From: Escallonia rubra
Taxonomy: Eukaryota > Streptophyta > Magnoliopsida > Escalloniales > Escalloniaceae
Length of the DNA: 64,000 bases
Reading direction: 5' to 3'
Assembly (NCBI GenBank): GCA_033065855.1
Contig: JAVXUO010001489.1
Coordinates: forward strand, 434,001-498,000
Shown: piece after piece, positions 47,001 through 58,658 of the stretch
How the letters are laid out: the number at the start of each line of letters is the position of its first letter
Numbering within the stretch: position 1 is the stretch's first letter
The notes under the pieces: model-generated
Database searches by the model: none
Told to the model about the DNA's origin: nothing
What the model saw: only the letters and a program-made list of their open reading frames with translations
Position numbers and translations under genes: made by a program

Positions 47001-50000
47001 TTAAAATGGGTGCGTTTCTCCGGGCCACAATGCTAACCCTATTATCTTACTAGCTAACATGATTTTAATTGGAGTTTCCTTACACCATTTGTTCCTTAGG
47101 TTTCTATACCATATATAAAAGAGAATGGTTCTTTTAGTGTAACACCACCTTTGGAGTTACATAGCTATGTATCTAGAATGGAGACACTTGGCACTATGAG
47201 AAAATTCTTAAAAATTAACAAAAAATAAGAATATTAAATAGTAAATAACTACCTTAAAGACATGGCTGGTTTTCACATTTTAAAACACTTATATATCATG
47301 CCTGATATTTTAACAACTTTTAATTAACAACTTTATTTTTGCACGCGCATCGTGGGTGCCACAAAAACTAGCATTGGTTATTTAAATGTAGTAACAAGAA
47401 TAACAACTCATACAGTTAAGCTCAAGCTATTGCCATATAGATGAGAAATTAAGCACCCCAAGACACAAACCTGGGTTTATTCAGATTACAATTGGAGATA
47501 ACCCAACTAATGCATATCCTCATTGGCATGAATACAAGGAATGTTCGTCCACCATGGCTTTGGCACTCACCATCTTGTCCGCTAACAGATCATCAGCTGG
47601 TTAAGTACTTGACCCTAACGATGCAACAGTTTTTCTCTCTCCAATTAACATAGATGACAACAGCTAGGGAGAGTTTTACCGAGTTCGTCCCTCAAGTCTC
47701 TACCAGAAAAAATAGAGATTGAGTAAGACAGTAAGTCATTTAAAGCCATTCCAGAGCTTCTCTACTACAATGTTTTCTCCAAACACCTCGGGTAAACCCT
47801 CTGCGGAGTATGGACATTGAAAGTAGATGATAAGTGGTCTCCCGGCGAGCATTTAATTGGACATAACTATCCTCTCATCAATGACACTCTTGCTTTGAAG
47901 TTTTGTTTTATCCTACATTTTTTAGCATGATGTTGTGTGTCTTCTAATTATTGTTCTTCGCTCGCTTCTCCAAGAATTTAATAAAATTCCTAATCCAGGG
48001 GAAAAAGGAAAAAACACATTAAATCTGGCCTCTTAAAAAAAAAGAAACTTATTGGTGCTGTTTAAGTATTCTGCTCCCTTTATCTACCTAAATAAATGAC
48101 CTCGTCAGTTCTATTGGCTTATGTGCTGTGGACCATGATCGGATATTTTTGTTTTACGATACAGCATGCTCACCTTATTTTTCTGCATTTTTGTAGGATT
48201 ATCGGAAAATGCATCCTGAAGTCACGGTCCTTGATCCCCCAGATGCCATACAACATGTACACAATCGGCAGTACATGCTCCAGGATGTTGCCGACCTGAA
48301 CTTGTCTGATGCCTATGGTAATTAACGTACTATTTTCTTCTTTCTCTAGGATGTGTGGAGAGTTCTTGGTTCCTTGAAAGCTTTCCTGCATGCATTTAGT
48401 CCTTGTTACTGATGTAAAGTTGATGGTCTTTTCCAACAATTGTGCAGGTAAAGTTGGTGTTCCAAGACAACTGGTGATAAAAAAAGACCCATCCTCTATT
48501 CCCGATGCTGTTAGCAAAGCCGGCCTGATGCTTCCTCTTGGTATGTTTACATTTCGCAAATGAGCTTCTACAGTGTAAGTTTGAAGAGTACACACTACTC
48601 CTGCAGCTTTACTAGCCATTGATATTTCAAGTACACTGCAGTCTTAGGTGTTGTCCATAATATGCTGTTGCGTCATGTTGAATCCCTGAATGAGATTTCT
48701 TCAATTTGTTCCAGTTGCGAAGCCCTTGCTTGTAGATGGAAGTGCAAAGTCACATCAGCATTCACTGGCTTATGACCAATACTCTCTCCAGAAGCTAGAA
48801 CCACCTCTTGTGCTTCAGGAATTTGTTAACCATGGTACGGGAGTTTTAACCACTGAAATGCGTTTATAATCCTATCAGCTAGCAATACAAATTATCTAAG
48901 GTCCATTTTGTTATATAAGCTTGTAATCATTGCATTTTGACGTCGTACTATCATGTTACCAGAAATAGGGAACCACAAGACAGAATCTGCATGTTGGACA
49001 ATTAAATGGCTTAGGTAAAAGTATCCTCAAATCATTACCTGAACAGATCCAAACAAGTTTCTGATTGGCATTCACCTAGTGTAAATATTGGATTAAAGGC
49101 CATTCTAAATCTGCAGTTACTCCTATATTTCACTTAAATCCCGGTTTTGACATGCTAGTTCAAAGTCGATATGAATGACTTGATGCAACTACAATGTTTT
49201 CTATGCAAAATTGTTGCATGACATTGGGGATTACAAGTGACATACTTGTACGGTTCCTTTGGCTATCGCCTTGTTCTAGCCGGCCCCAGTATCGGTGCTT
49301 TTTTATGGATCACCATTTCAAGTGATGAGAGCCCCAGTATCGGTGCTTTGGACTTGAAAATTGTCAATCATTGCTGCTGCGTGTTCTCTGGTATATTTAG
49401 TGAATCTTGAAATGCCTTTGTTTTTTTGGTTGTAGGAGGTGTCCTCTTCAAGGTTTATATTGTTGGGGAAGCAATAAAGGTCGTCCGGCGGTTTTCTTTA
49501 CCTGATGTTAGCAAGCGTGAGCTGTCAAAAAATGCCGGTGTATTCCGCTTCCCAAGGGTTTCTTGTGCTGCAGCATCTGCCGATGACGCAGATCTTGATC
49601 CATGTGTTGCAGGTAGGGTCATTCTCCCATCCCCACCCTCACCCTCGCCCCCAACCCCCCCAGGCCACCTCGCATCAAAAGAAGCAGAAAAGGTTTCCTA
49701 AGAGTACTTCTTCCTGGCCCTTCTTTCGGTGCTGGTTTTCATTTGGGCTTGAGGGTGCGTGTGCATCTCTTTACTGGAGCGTAGTTAGTGCTGGCTGGTG
49801 GTGGCACTTGAGCCTCCTTGCCCGATTATAGTGCTGGCTGATGCAATTGGCCCATGAAGTTGTGTTTGACTATCCTTTAAAACATAAGGTAGGAACTTAC
49901 AGTTCTTTTATCCTTCTTCCATGCAGAGCTTCCTCCACGGCCTTTACTTGAGAGGCTTGCAAGGGAACTTCGTCGTCGTCTGGTATTTTTACTGCTTTTT

Positions 50001-50405
50001 TTTTTTTTTTTTTCATATTTTGCAACGGCACCCACCAAAACAGTGTCACATTTTTATCACTTGTTCTTTGTTATGTTCATTCATTTTCTTGATCGTCATT
50101 CGTATCCTTGTTCCGTAGGGTCTTCGTCTATTCAATTTGGATATTATTCGAGAACATGGAACTCGAGATCGCTTTTACGTCATTGACATAAACTATTTTC
50201 CTGGTAATTTGTGATGACCTTTTCCCGTACAAGTAGTTCTGCGGGCCCACATTCATTTTAGCCTTGGATTGACCGACCTACTTCTTGTGATATACTTACA
50301 TTTTGTTTCACTGCTTCAGGATATGGAAAAATGCCAGAATATGAGCATATATTCACGGACTTCCTTCTGAGCCTGGGGCAGAGTAAGTACAAGAAACGGT
50401 GCTAG
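44079..50405 (+). CDS. ITPK1: Inositol-tetrakisphosphate 1-kinase (ITPK1-like), ten exons
   Basis: ATP-grasp kinase that phosphorylates inositol tri- and tetrakisphosphates on the way to phytate (InsP6); plant ITPK1 can also make InsP7. Exons: 44079-44248, 46364-46445, 46600-46632, 48197-48317, 48448-48540, 48715-48834, 49436-49612, 49927-49982, 50119-50203, 50320-50405. All are GT-AG, with 1,023 nt coding for 340 residues. Exon 3 is only 33 nt. Family blocks in order: [104 protein letters not shown] and the metal-binding [20 protein letters not shown]. The sequence resembles ITPK1 more than ITPK3 ([20 protein letters not shown]). The start gives MRLMEEIA; a second ATG three codons on is equally possible. 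The frame is unbroken. Introns hold several small transposons. Confidence 0.95.
44364..44492. mobile_element. Stowaway-like MITE in ITPK intron 1 (short)
   Basis: Ends ctccctccgtgtcctgattt and (reverse complement) ctcccaccgttccacaattt, flanked by TA on both sides (44362-44363, 44493-44494). It is 129 bp and non-coding. Confidence 0.7.
45271..46102. mobile_element. Stowaway-like element in ITPK intron 1 (long)
   Basis: Ends ctccctccgtccataaaaat and (reverse complement) ctccctctgtaccacaaaag, with TA at 45269-45270 and 46103-46104. At 832 bp it is long for a Stowaway MITE. The interior has a CCACCA/CAACCA-rich stretch (45475-45690) and a GA-rich stretch (45875-45960) that open frames but show no protein features. 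Confidence 0.65.
47103..47371. mobile_element. Helitron-like fragment in ITPK intron 3
   Basis: It begins tctataccatatataaaaga and ends with gcacgcgcatcgtgggtgcc, acaaaaactag. TC start, a GC-rich short hairpin about ten bases from the end, and a CTAG end are the marks of non-autonomous plant Helitrons. The host A|T insertion site is not clear, so the copy is degraded or the call is wrong. Confidence 0.5.
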
Positions 50406-53400
50406 TGCATTCTCAAGAGCCACCTTATTAACGAAGCCGCGCACAATAATTGGAATGTTGTCATCCCCAACAAGTCCATGCAGGAAAGGATTGCATGCGT
50501 ATATGGGCTGCATCATCTCCCATGGTGGCTGGCATGCATGCGAAAGTGCGCGAGACCCCAACCATCGGTTTCTGTTATTGCTGGGGACTTCAGTGGAAAT
50601 GGGTAGAAAACTATCTGCATTCGATGGTCCCGTTAACAATTCAAGGTCTTTAACTTTGGAGGTCTCATCTTGTTTTAAATTTATTCATTTATTTAGGTGT
50701 TTCCTTTTCTTTCTTTCCTTGGTTTTTTTTTTTTGTGGGGGGGGGCGGGGAGTGTCGGAGTGTCAAGTGCAGCAGTTTGAGTTGTATGCGTCCCTCCAAC
50801 ATGCACCCCAAAACTTGTACATTCTTTATAAAGTTCACCTTGTACATTATTGCTGACCTAAATCTTTTTTGTTTCATTTTTAGTGTAATGTGATGGTGTT
50901 GGGAAAATTGTTGGGAAATGGAAACGAAAAATGCTTCGAGGCGTATCTGAAGACACTTTCTTTAGAACGTTATATGTCCCCACTCAAGAAAGAGTGCGCG
51001 TTAATGGGTTGCAGACAAATTCGTTCTCAGGATATAATAAAGCCTGAGAAGAACTGCGACTAGTAATATCGAAGATCTTCGGAATATCTTTGTGAAAGAA
51101 TAGTAAATAAATTTTGGGAGACTTAAGAGAGCAATCTGAAATTTTTAGCAAACAAATTTTCTGTATGTGTAAGCAATTCCGGAAGTCTGTTAAAAAAAAA
51201 AAAGAACTCTGTTTCTGAAAATATGGACAGTATATATATCCATCATATGCAGCGTCAGGTTATGAAGGGGCATAACACCTCTTACGACCGTTGCGCAGCC
51301 AACGGTCAAAATGATAGTTGCACGAGACAGTGACAAACTCCACGTTGTCGACTTGTCTTCAGTCATTTCTTCAATCTGATGTAGGCATATAGGTAAGACA
51401 AACCCACCTCTTCAACAGGTGACGGTTGGTTTCTAAAGATTCAAGGGAAAATTGCGGTGGTTTGGGGTTTTTGCAAAAAAATCCTCGTTGTTACAAAAAT
51501 TGCAAAGGAGCAAAAAGTGTTACAACCGTTAGTCGACCCAAGTTGCAAACCCTAACCCTAGCCACCAACCAAAACCCTAGCCGCCACCCTCACCCAGCCC
51601 CATCCACTGCCACCACCGCCCATCCTAGATCTACAATTTTGCTTACAGCCCAGTCCATGAGTCGCGGTCAAGTCCAGCCGCCGCCATCTGTGATTGAAAC
51701 CCCAAATTGCAATTGAAACCCTAGATCGCAATGTTTCAAATCAGACGTCGAGCATGGCTGGTGCAGAGCAGTTCGACTGTGACTATGGAAATGAGAGCTA
51801 AAGCATTCAAAGGGCAGGTTCGAGTGGTGGCAATGCCGCTCAAGAATTCTGGTGTAAACACAAGGGTATACACCGAAATTGTTGCTTTACAATCTGCCAA
51901 CATTATGAATGATTCAAATGGAAAACGCACACTTATATTAACCGTTGGCTTTACCAATCTGCCAACATTAGAAATGAAGTCAAAGAATTAGAAAGCTCTC
52001 TAAAGTGGATTAAAGTAATCAAATAACCCATGAGATTTATATGTAAATCTCAACAGATGGAAGTCTGGCAAGCACTCTACCTCGTCCTGTGATGAGCATC
52101 TACGGGTGGCTTTTTCCAAGTAGTAAGTTGGTTTTGGTAGTGAAGTTTGAAGGAGTAACCAGCCCAAAACCAAAAACGCTGCTCGGCGTTACGTTTCCAA
52201 CTCAATGTGAGAGTACAAGGAACATAATCTGAAGATTCGACGCTTTCAAGAGTCTACCAACAGATGGAACTTAACTGTTAGAAGCCACCTAGCAAGTAAA
52301 CACCCACCATTGACCATGGCTGCCTAGATTTTATGAGCCTCGGCCTTACCTTGAAAACTGCCCATTACATCGAACCAAAGTTCTCAATCCCCGATACCTT
52401 TGCAAAGCTTTTACCTTGACGAGTTATTCACATTAACAGGTTATATTGCGAATAACACAATACCCTAAAATCTGTCGCAGCATCTGAAGGGAAATTGTAG
52501 TAGTTTTATTGACGTGTAGATGATACATCAGGCTTCACTTACAGAAAGAGTGCTACTTGTTTAAGGCATCACAAAGTCACTGAATCCCACCCGGACATAC
52601 TTAGAGCAAGCTTGTCTAACAGGTTTTCATTTGAGTCCCACAATTGACGAGTTTCCAAATGAGCAAACATTCCTAACAGTAGCTTCCAACCCAGTCAGAG
52701 CAAACCAAGATGCAGTCGTTATGCAACCCCTTTCCCACAAAGTTCATGACCTCAGGAACTCTAGACTCAAAGTAAGTCGACCCTCCCACAAACGTCTCGC
52801 AAGTATAATTATTTAGGAGAATGCTCAAAGACAATGTGATTAATCTGTCCGCCATGCGTGTAGATAGAAATGATATTGGTCCTCCAGAGTATCATCAAGC
52901 TGGGGTAGATTTATTAAAGGAGCAGCCAAGAAGAAAACTAAAACATCTCGAGGGTGGGGAGTCCTCGACATGCAAGTCCCAATTGGTTGTTTCACTTGCC
53001 GCCTAACCTTGACAAGCATTGGATCTGCCAAGTCGGAGAGCCAACCCCACCCTAATTTGCCTAATCAAATAAGCGATATTCATTCCCCAAGCCTCACTCA
53101 GTCAAGCCTCTTCATTAGGTAATCAAGCTCTAAGAGGCCTCTAGCTTAGCTCCTTTATCTCGGGCAGCCTCTAATCAAGCTACCACAAGACGCCTTCATA
53201 TTCAACTCGCTGGAAATCTCGCTGATCTAATACTAATTGTTTCATAGCCAGAAGCTCTTACGGCTCATGTTCCTCAGGAAGCATGACTGACATAGCATAA
53301 GCTTGAATGAGGTCATCAGGCTTTGCACGTTATCTCTGCTTAGCGCGCTCTCTCCCCCTTTCTATCTTTCGGGAATATTATCAAACAGTTGGTACGCAAG

Positions 53401-53548
53401 ATAAAGAATCCTCATGAGCACAATTATGTTGCATTTCATTTGATGCATTCATTCAGGTAGCATGATACCTAGAACGTCATTAAACTAAGTCTCGAGCATA
53501 AATATAATAGTACAAAAAAAAAACAGAACGAATCATCAAAAGCGATTA
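50406..53548. other. Between ITPK and PSRP6 genes, no gene seen
   Basis: ITPK 3' UTR followed by AT-rich sequence. Open frames at 51426-51716 and 51731-51991 have no known domain. The first is rich in proline and alanine codons around 'accctaaccctagccaccaacc', a low-complexity run. The PSRP6 3' UTR occupies the last few hundred bases. Confidence 0.55.
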
Positions 53549-53890
53549 CTATTCGGCTGTGAGAGGCACCGGAGGAGAGGAAGCTTCGACAACAGTCTCA
53601 TCAGTGACGAGAGTCCACTCGGGAGGTAGCTGGGGGAGGGGAGGGTAGACGGCGGGCCCGCGGCGGACGTCCCACGGCTGCGTCTTGCGCGGCCGCGTCT
53701 TCCGGTGGTGCGCCGTCGCCTTCTTCTGCGGCCGCGACGAGCTCTCGATCACAAGCCCGAAGCCGCCAGAGCCGCTGTCCACTCTTGGCGGCGCTGCCTT
53801 CGTCGCACCGCCGCCGGTTCTCGACGGCGGGAGGGAGGGAGGCTGTGGTACGACGGCGATCCTGGTGCCGAAAATTGCAGAGACCGACAT
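53549..53890 (-). CDS. PSRP6: Plastid ribosomal protein PSRP6 (50S protein 6, chloroplastic)
   Basis: Plastid-specific protein of the chloroplast 50S ribosomal subunit (bL38c). Single exon, 113 residues, close to the Arabidopsis length. The chosen start gives MSVSAIFGTRIAVV, nearly the Arabidopsis N-terminus; an in-frame ATG 34 codons upstream (53992) is ignored for that reason. Residues 1 to about 55 are rich in S, P, R and A and should be the transit peptide. The mature part contains the family core SSRPQKKATAHHRKTRPRK followed by TQPWDVRRGPAVYPPLPQLP and PEWTLVT. A longer open frame on the same strand (53601-54068) is out of register and gives no family match. GC content is much higher than in the surroundings. 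No intron or defect is seen. Confidence 0.9.
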   Translation of the reverse strand: MSVSAIFGTRIAVVPQPPSLPPSRTGGGATKAAPPRVDSGSGGFGLVIESSSRPQKKATAHHRKTRPRKTQPWDVRRGPAVYPPLPQLPPEWTLVTDETVVEASSPPVPLTAE

Positions 53891-54068
53891 TTCTTGCGAA
53901 ATTAGTGCGTGAAATGGGCGGGTGGGCTCGCTTTGCTGCAAATTGTTCGGCGATGATAGATGATAGAAGTTGAGCCTGTCTGGACCTTTCAAGTGGGATT
54001 ACGTACATGGAATCTGAAGCTCGATGGATACGCTGTCGTTTAGATCCCTCAACTCGTGCCTTATCCAT

Positions 54069-54900
54069 TCAACTATTTTTAGTTAGTGTATGTTATATGC
54101 TACTACTATTTCTTTGTGTTTACAAAGGAAATTAACAACTAAACATGGCAGTAAGCGACCCGTCAACACCGTCATCATGTAATGCTCCTAACAATTCAGG
54201 GGGTTGGTCGAGGTAAACAAAACCCTCTTATTATTTTGAATCTAATTTGGCGAGCATATCATCATAGTGGTTGCATTCTCTCAAAACGTGTGATGTATTA
54301 ACTGTCGCAACGAGTAAAAAACGACAGTCCTTTATCAAATTAGTCAACGGGTGAAATTGGTTTACATGTCTTTCGGATATAATCTGTTTGACGTAGGGGA
54401 GTTAGTCTGCTTCGTGGCGCCGAGTAGATTTTTGTCTCTGATGTATCTTTAGGTTTTTAACAATAGTTTGACCACGGTGCGTCATGTCATATTAAATAAC
54501 AACAGTTGAGGACCCACATTCGAAGTAAACCCTTTGTGAGTTTGCAGTAAGTGAAAGAGAGGACGAGTTTATAATGAATTTCGTGTGTATTGTTTCGGTA
54601 GGTCATCGTCGGTAAGCTAGTGTGTGGTGACTTAAACGGTCCGATCCAAATTGTTATCTTCAATCCAACCTATAACTTGATATGCTAATAGACATCCTCA
54701 AAAGATCAGGATCAAAGTAAACATTCTCTCCTTAAGGTCTCGATCGAAGATAAAGGGTTCGGTCAAAATTCTTTTACTATTTGCTTGATGTTGCTGGTGG
54801 CTAAAATGTAAAAGTTGATATATCTATATTTACGTCGTTATCCATATTGGGATCATATGATGGGCTTGTTCTTATTTTAGATTTGACCAATTTAATGAAC
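54069..54900. other. Intergenic, upstream of PSRP6, no gene seen
   Basis: AT-rich sequence without open frames of note. It contains the PSRP6 promoter (minus strand) and runs into the left part of the retrotransposon region. Confidence 0.5.
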
Positions 54901-55416
54901 TACCCCTTAAGGTTTCTGTACTTAACTCTTGATTGGGACCGCCGCTAGGAAATGAGCCTGCAAAATAGAAACACAGAGTGACCACCGGGGATGTTCCGGT
55001 GGAGGCGGCTCCGATGCTAAAGTCAGAACAACGCTACTAGGGTAGTGCTAGTGTGTTAACTTGTCCGTATACTTGAGGATCTGCCCAATATATAGGTCAT
55101 CTCTAGACTCCTCTCTTCTTTAGAACTCTTTTCTGACTGATCCTCTTGTAGAAGAGCCATGTTAGGACTCTCCCTTTAGCACTTGAGTCCTTAACGACTT
55201 CTATCACCTCTCTTAGGTTCAATCCCGATACAGATTCGTTAGTCCACTCAGAGTCAAACATGCCACGTGTCATTAGTCGGTTGGGCGGATATATTTAGCC
55301 ATATCATAATGCCCCCTGTCTTTGACGATTCCCTCAAGTGAACAGTTAAAGACATACAGTGTAGAAAATCGACCAAAAACCGTTCAGCCATTAATTTTCC
55401 ATGTATGTTGTTCAGA

Positions 55417-55450
55417 TAACATTTTGAGTGTTTCAACACTCAAAATGTTA
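55417..55450. repeat. 34-bp perfect palindrome at the edge of the 13-bp array
   Basis: taacattttgagtgtt and its exact reverse complement are separated by two bases (tc). The palindrome directly abuts the left start of the tandem array. It lies in the presumed 3' end region of the retrotransposon. Confidence 0.9.
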
Positions 55451-55454
55451 TGTT

Positions 55455-56205
55455 CGGGCGATCTTGGTCGGACGTTCTGGTCGGGACATCTGGTCGGGGA
55501 TCCTGCTCGGGAGGCCTGGTCGGGCATCCTGCTCGGGATCTCTGGTCGGGGATCCTGCTCGGGATCTCTGGTCGGGGATCCTGCTCGGGATCTCTGGTCG
55601 GGCATCCTGCTCGGGATCTCTGGTCGGGGATCCTGTTCGGGAGGCCTGGTCGGGCGTCCTGCTCGGGATCTCTGGTCGGGGATCCTGCCCGGGAGGCCTG
55701 GACGTGCATCCTGCTCGGGAGACTTGGCCGGACGTCTTGCTCGAGATCTCTGGTCGGCGTCCTGGTCGGGATCTCTGATCGGAGATCCTGCTCGGGAGAC
55801 CTGGTCGGGATGTCTGGTCGGGGATTCTGCTCGGTAGACCTGGTCGGGCATCCTGCTCGGGATGTCTGGTCGGGCAATCTGCTGGGGCAATCTAGTCCGG
55901 CACTATGCTCGGATTGTGCTTGGGCACTCTGCTCGGATTGTGCACGAGCACTCTGCACGGGGATTCTGCACGGGCACTCTGCACGGGCATTCTGCTCGGG
56001 CACTCTGCTCGGGCATTCTGCTTGGGAACTCTGGACGGGCACTCTGCTCGGGCACTCTGCTCGGGCACTCTGCTCGGGCACTCTGCACGGGCACTCTGCT
56101 CGGGCACTCTGCTCGGGCACTCTGCTTGGGCACTCTGCTCGGGCACTCTGCACGGGCACTGTGCTCGGGCACTCTGCACGGGCACTCTGCTCGGGCACTA
56201 CCACG
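55455..56205. repeat. Tandem array of a 13-bp unit with higher-order structure
   Basis: About 750 bp are built from a 13-bp unit close to tcgggcactctgc. In the left half (to about 55890) units alternate, tcgggatctctgg with tcggggatcctgc, giving a 26-bp higher-order period. In the right half the simpler tcgggcactctgc or cacgggcactctg form repeats almost singly. Because 13 is not a multiple of 3 and the unit has no stop in any phase, long open frames appear on both strands; these are not genes. Confidence 0.92.
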
Positions 56206-56355
56206 TGGCGGGAATCGAAACAGTTGTAACGTTCCTTTAGCCGCCAAAATTGTGGCGGTTTAATTTTGAATTTCAAAATTAAATACTCTGGGAAACGCGC
56301 CAGACGTGAATTAAATGTTGCCGCCTTTACAATGGCGGTTACTCCAACTCTTATC

Positions 56356-56365
56356 TATATATATT
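56356..56365 (+). promoter_or_regulatory. TATA-like box before the antisense gene
   Basis: The tatatatatt in ctctatctatatatatttgg context lies about 150 bp right of the 13-bp array and about 400 bp before the first long open frame of the antisense gene. It is the best candidate for that gene's own promoter. Function is unproven. Confidence 0.4.
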
Positions 56366-56499
56366 TGGAGCTCATCTCCTCATTTGCCCCCTGCTACTCA
56401 CTCTATCTCTGTTCGGCTCATCTCTAACAAGTAAGTTCTTCTTCTCATTTTCCTGGTCGGCGCATATCTATATCCCTTTAGTAGCTCTAAATATCGTAG

Positions 56500-58493
56500 A
56501 GTCTGTCTAGAATATGTGTTCATCGACTTCAAGTAGGTCTTAGTCACCTTCGAGTAGTTCAACAGAAAACGATTTAGAAAGTGATTCAGAAAGTAGATCC
56601 TCACAAGTAGGTACTTCAACTCATAACAGCCAAGTAGGAACTTCTGCTCCCCAAACCAGCACTTCGTTTCCCCATATAGATGATGCTCTTGGGGAAATCA
56701 AAGATGAAGCTGAAGATAAGTTTGATGAAGACACTTGGTTCGCCGCAGATGAGAAGAGGAACAAGATGTCAAAAGAAAGCATAGTCAAGCTTTTGGAAGA
56801 ATATCCTTTGCCTCCTCCTTTCTCTGCTCGGGTTCCTGCACTCCAAGAGCCTGCCAACTATGGTACGGACTTGGAAACCAGTGTCTACGAAGGCCAGATT
56901 AAGTCTGGCTATAGAATCCCAATGCACCCCTTTGCCGTCGCCTTTTTCAACCACTATAAAATGGCGCCAGGTCAACTTGTGCCCAACGGGTGGAGGAAGC
57001 TAGTTGGCTTGATTTACCTTGTGCAGACCTCAGGGTATCCAGTGACGGTCCATGACTTCATGAGGTTATACCTTGAGGTATGCTTTGTAAAGAATGTGGC
57101 CAAATGTGTTGGCTGGTATTACATTCACAACCGGATCAGAGTGATAAAGGGGGGTCCCAAATCTAACAAAGGTTGGCACTCCCGATACTTCTTCATTCAG
57201 CGGCCAAGCGGCAAATGGGAGTTCCCAAGAAAGTGGAACGGTTTCTGTAAAGATTACGAAAAGAAGGGCTTTCTGGCTCCCAATGCTATGACAAAGAAAC
57301 TACTTGATCACATAAAGAGGAGGGGTGTTCTCAATATTGATGAACCCCTTACAGATCAAGAGATGCAGCATGCGGGGCTCATTCCTCCTGCCCCCGCTAT
57401 GCCTGTTCCTCCAACTCCTGTTTTAGAACCTCGAATTGTTTCGAAGCCTAAGACTCGAGAACTGGCGATAGGAACATCGTCTTCTAGTACTCCAAGTCTA
57501 GGTAGAGTCTGAAGCCATGTTTATATATTTCTGTTCTTTCTTTTTGTGAACAAGTTATCTAACTCGGTTTCTTTTGTTTTCTTACAGAAATGGCTGTGCA
57601 AAAGGTGACTTTATAGGATTGCTGCAAAAGGCTTTGAAGGGGAAAAGGAAGGAGAGCACGGGGGAAGGTTCTTCTCCTCATGTAAAAAGGCTTCGCGCTC
57701 ATATTCCTCCTCTTGTGGTTGAGGATATTTTCATCGACAAAGATCCAATCTTTCGTCCCCGATGGACCATTAAGAGAGGGGACTCGGGAATGCCCCACTC
57801 GCACGTCTCCGCTCAACACTTAGCTCATGGGGTGTTGCCAAGTGATAAACTTATCTTGGAAAACCAGCCTCATGAGGCCTTTGCTATGGCGCACGTCCAA
57901 GTTGCTTACAACGTAATTTGAATTACTTTACCCTTTTTTTTTGGGTTGTTACTTAAACTCTCCCCGTCCTTCTGACACATAATTCGTTTTCATCTCTCTC
58001 TTATTTTCAGGCTTACTGCTATAACAGCCAAATGCAGGACAGGTTCGCTATGGTGATGGATGTGGCTCGCAACGCCGAAACTGACAAGAGAGTAGCTGAA
58101 GGCAAGGCTGACAAACTTGACAAGGAGGTCAAGAACCTCAAGACGGAGAATGCTGATCTGCTTACTAAACTCGGTCGTCTTGAAAAAAGATGTGAGAAAC
58201 TAAGGCATGAAAAGGCCGAGATCGGGAATAAGGCAATCCAGGCATTCCTTGATGGTACTGCTGGCGATGAATGGCTCCGGAAGCGGACAGAAGATGGGCT
58301 TTCCATCTTTCAAGAGGGCTTCCAGAAAGCCAAGGAGTTAACGGTGGCCAAATATCCGAGCCTTTTCTTGGAAGACGTTGTGGTGCCCAGCTTTGACTCG
58401 CCATCGGGGGAAACTGCTGCACCTACTGAAGCTGGAGATGCTATTTCTCCTGGGGAGAAAAGTGTCCGATCCGGGAATACTCCTGCGTCTTAG
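56500..58493 (+). CDS. Extra antisense gene of the Tat-type retrotransposon
   Basis: Plus-strand coding region opposite in direction to the element's pol. The longest part (about 56766-57512) contains IKSGYRIPMHPFAVAFFNHY, MAPGQLVPNGWRKLVGLIYL, GWYYIHNRIRVIKGGPKSNK and GWHSRYFFIQRPSGKWEFP. This is a conserved plant protein type found in very many copies as the additional ORF of Tat-lineage gypsy elements and often annotated as 'putative plant transposon protein'; its role is unknown. Further plus-strand coding-like stretches follow near 57590-57920 and 58030-58493. The last is rich in K, E, L and A in a heptad-like pattern and should form a coiled coil. It is part of a fossil element, and I do not propose a joined product. 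Confidence 0.7.
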
Positions 58494-58658
58494 GGCAATT
58501 TATGATTATTCTTCTGTCCGTTTTGTAATTCCCATTTGATGTTCCCTCAGTACTATTATTGCCTCAGAGGCTTGCAAATGGAAACATTTTTGTTTACCCC
58601 TTGAGGGGTTTTGTTTTTGCAATCGTGTTTTGAATCTTTCACTTTTTGCTTTATTTTT

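Noticed and set aside
51549-51580. Telomere-like ccctaaccctag run
   Set aside because: Only two imperfect CCCTAA units; too short to be interstitial telomere sequence.
51426-51991. Two plus-strand open frames of 96 and 86 codons
   Set aside because: They have low-complexity proline/alanine codons or an unrecognisable sequence, with no splice or promoter support.
53601-54068. 155-codon minus-strand frame overlapping PSRP6
   Set aside because: The overlapping frame has a clear PSRP6 family match over its whole mature part; the longer one has none.
55322-56276. Long open frames on both strands (up to about 278 codons) with repeating Ser-Arg-Ala-Pro-Glu-Gln or Leu-Gly-His-Ser-Ala patterns
   Set aside because: They are by-products of the stop-free 13-bp tandem unit, which opens several frames at once on both strands.
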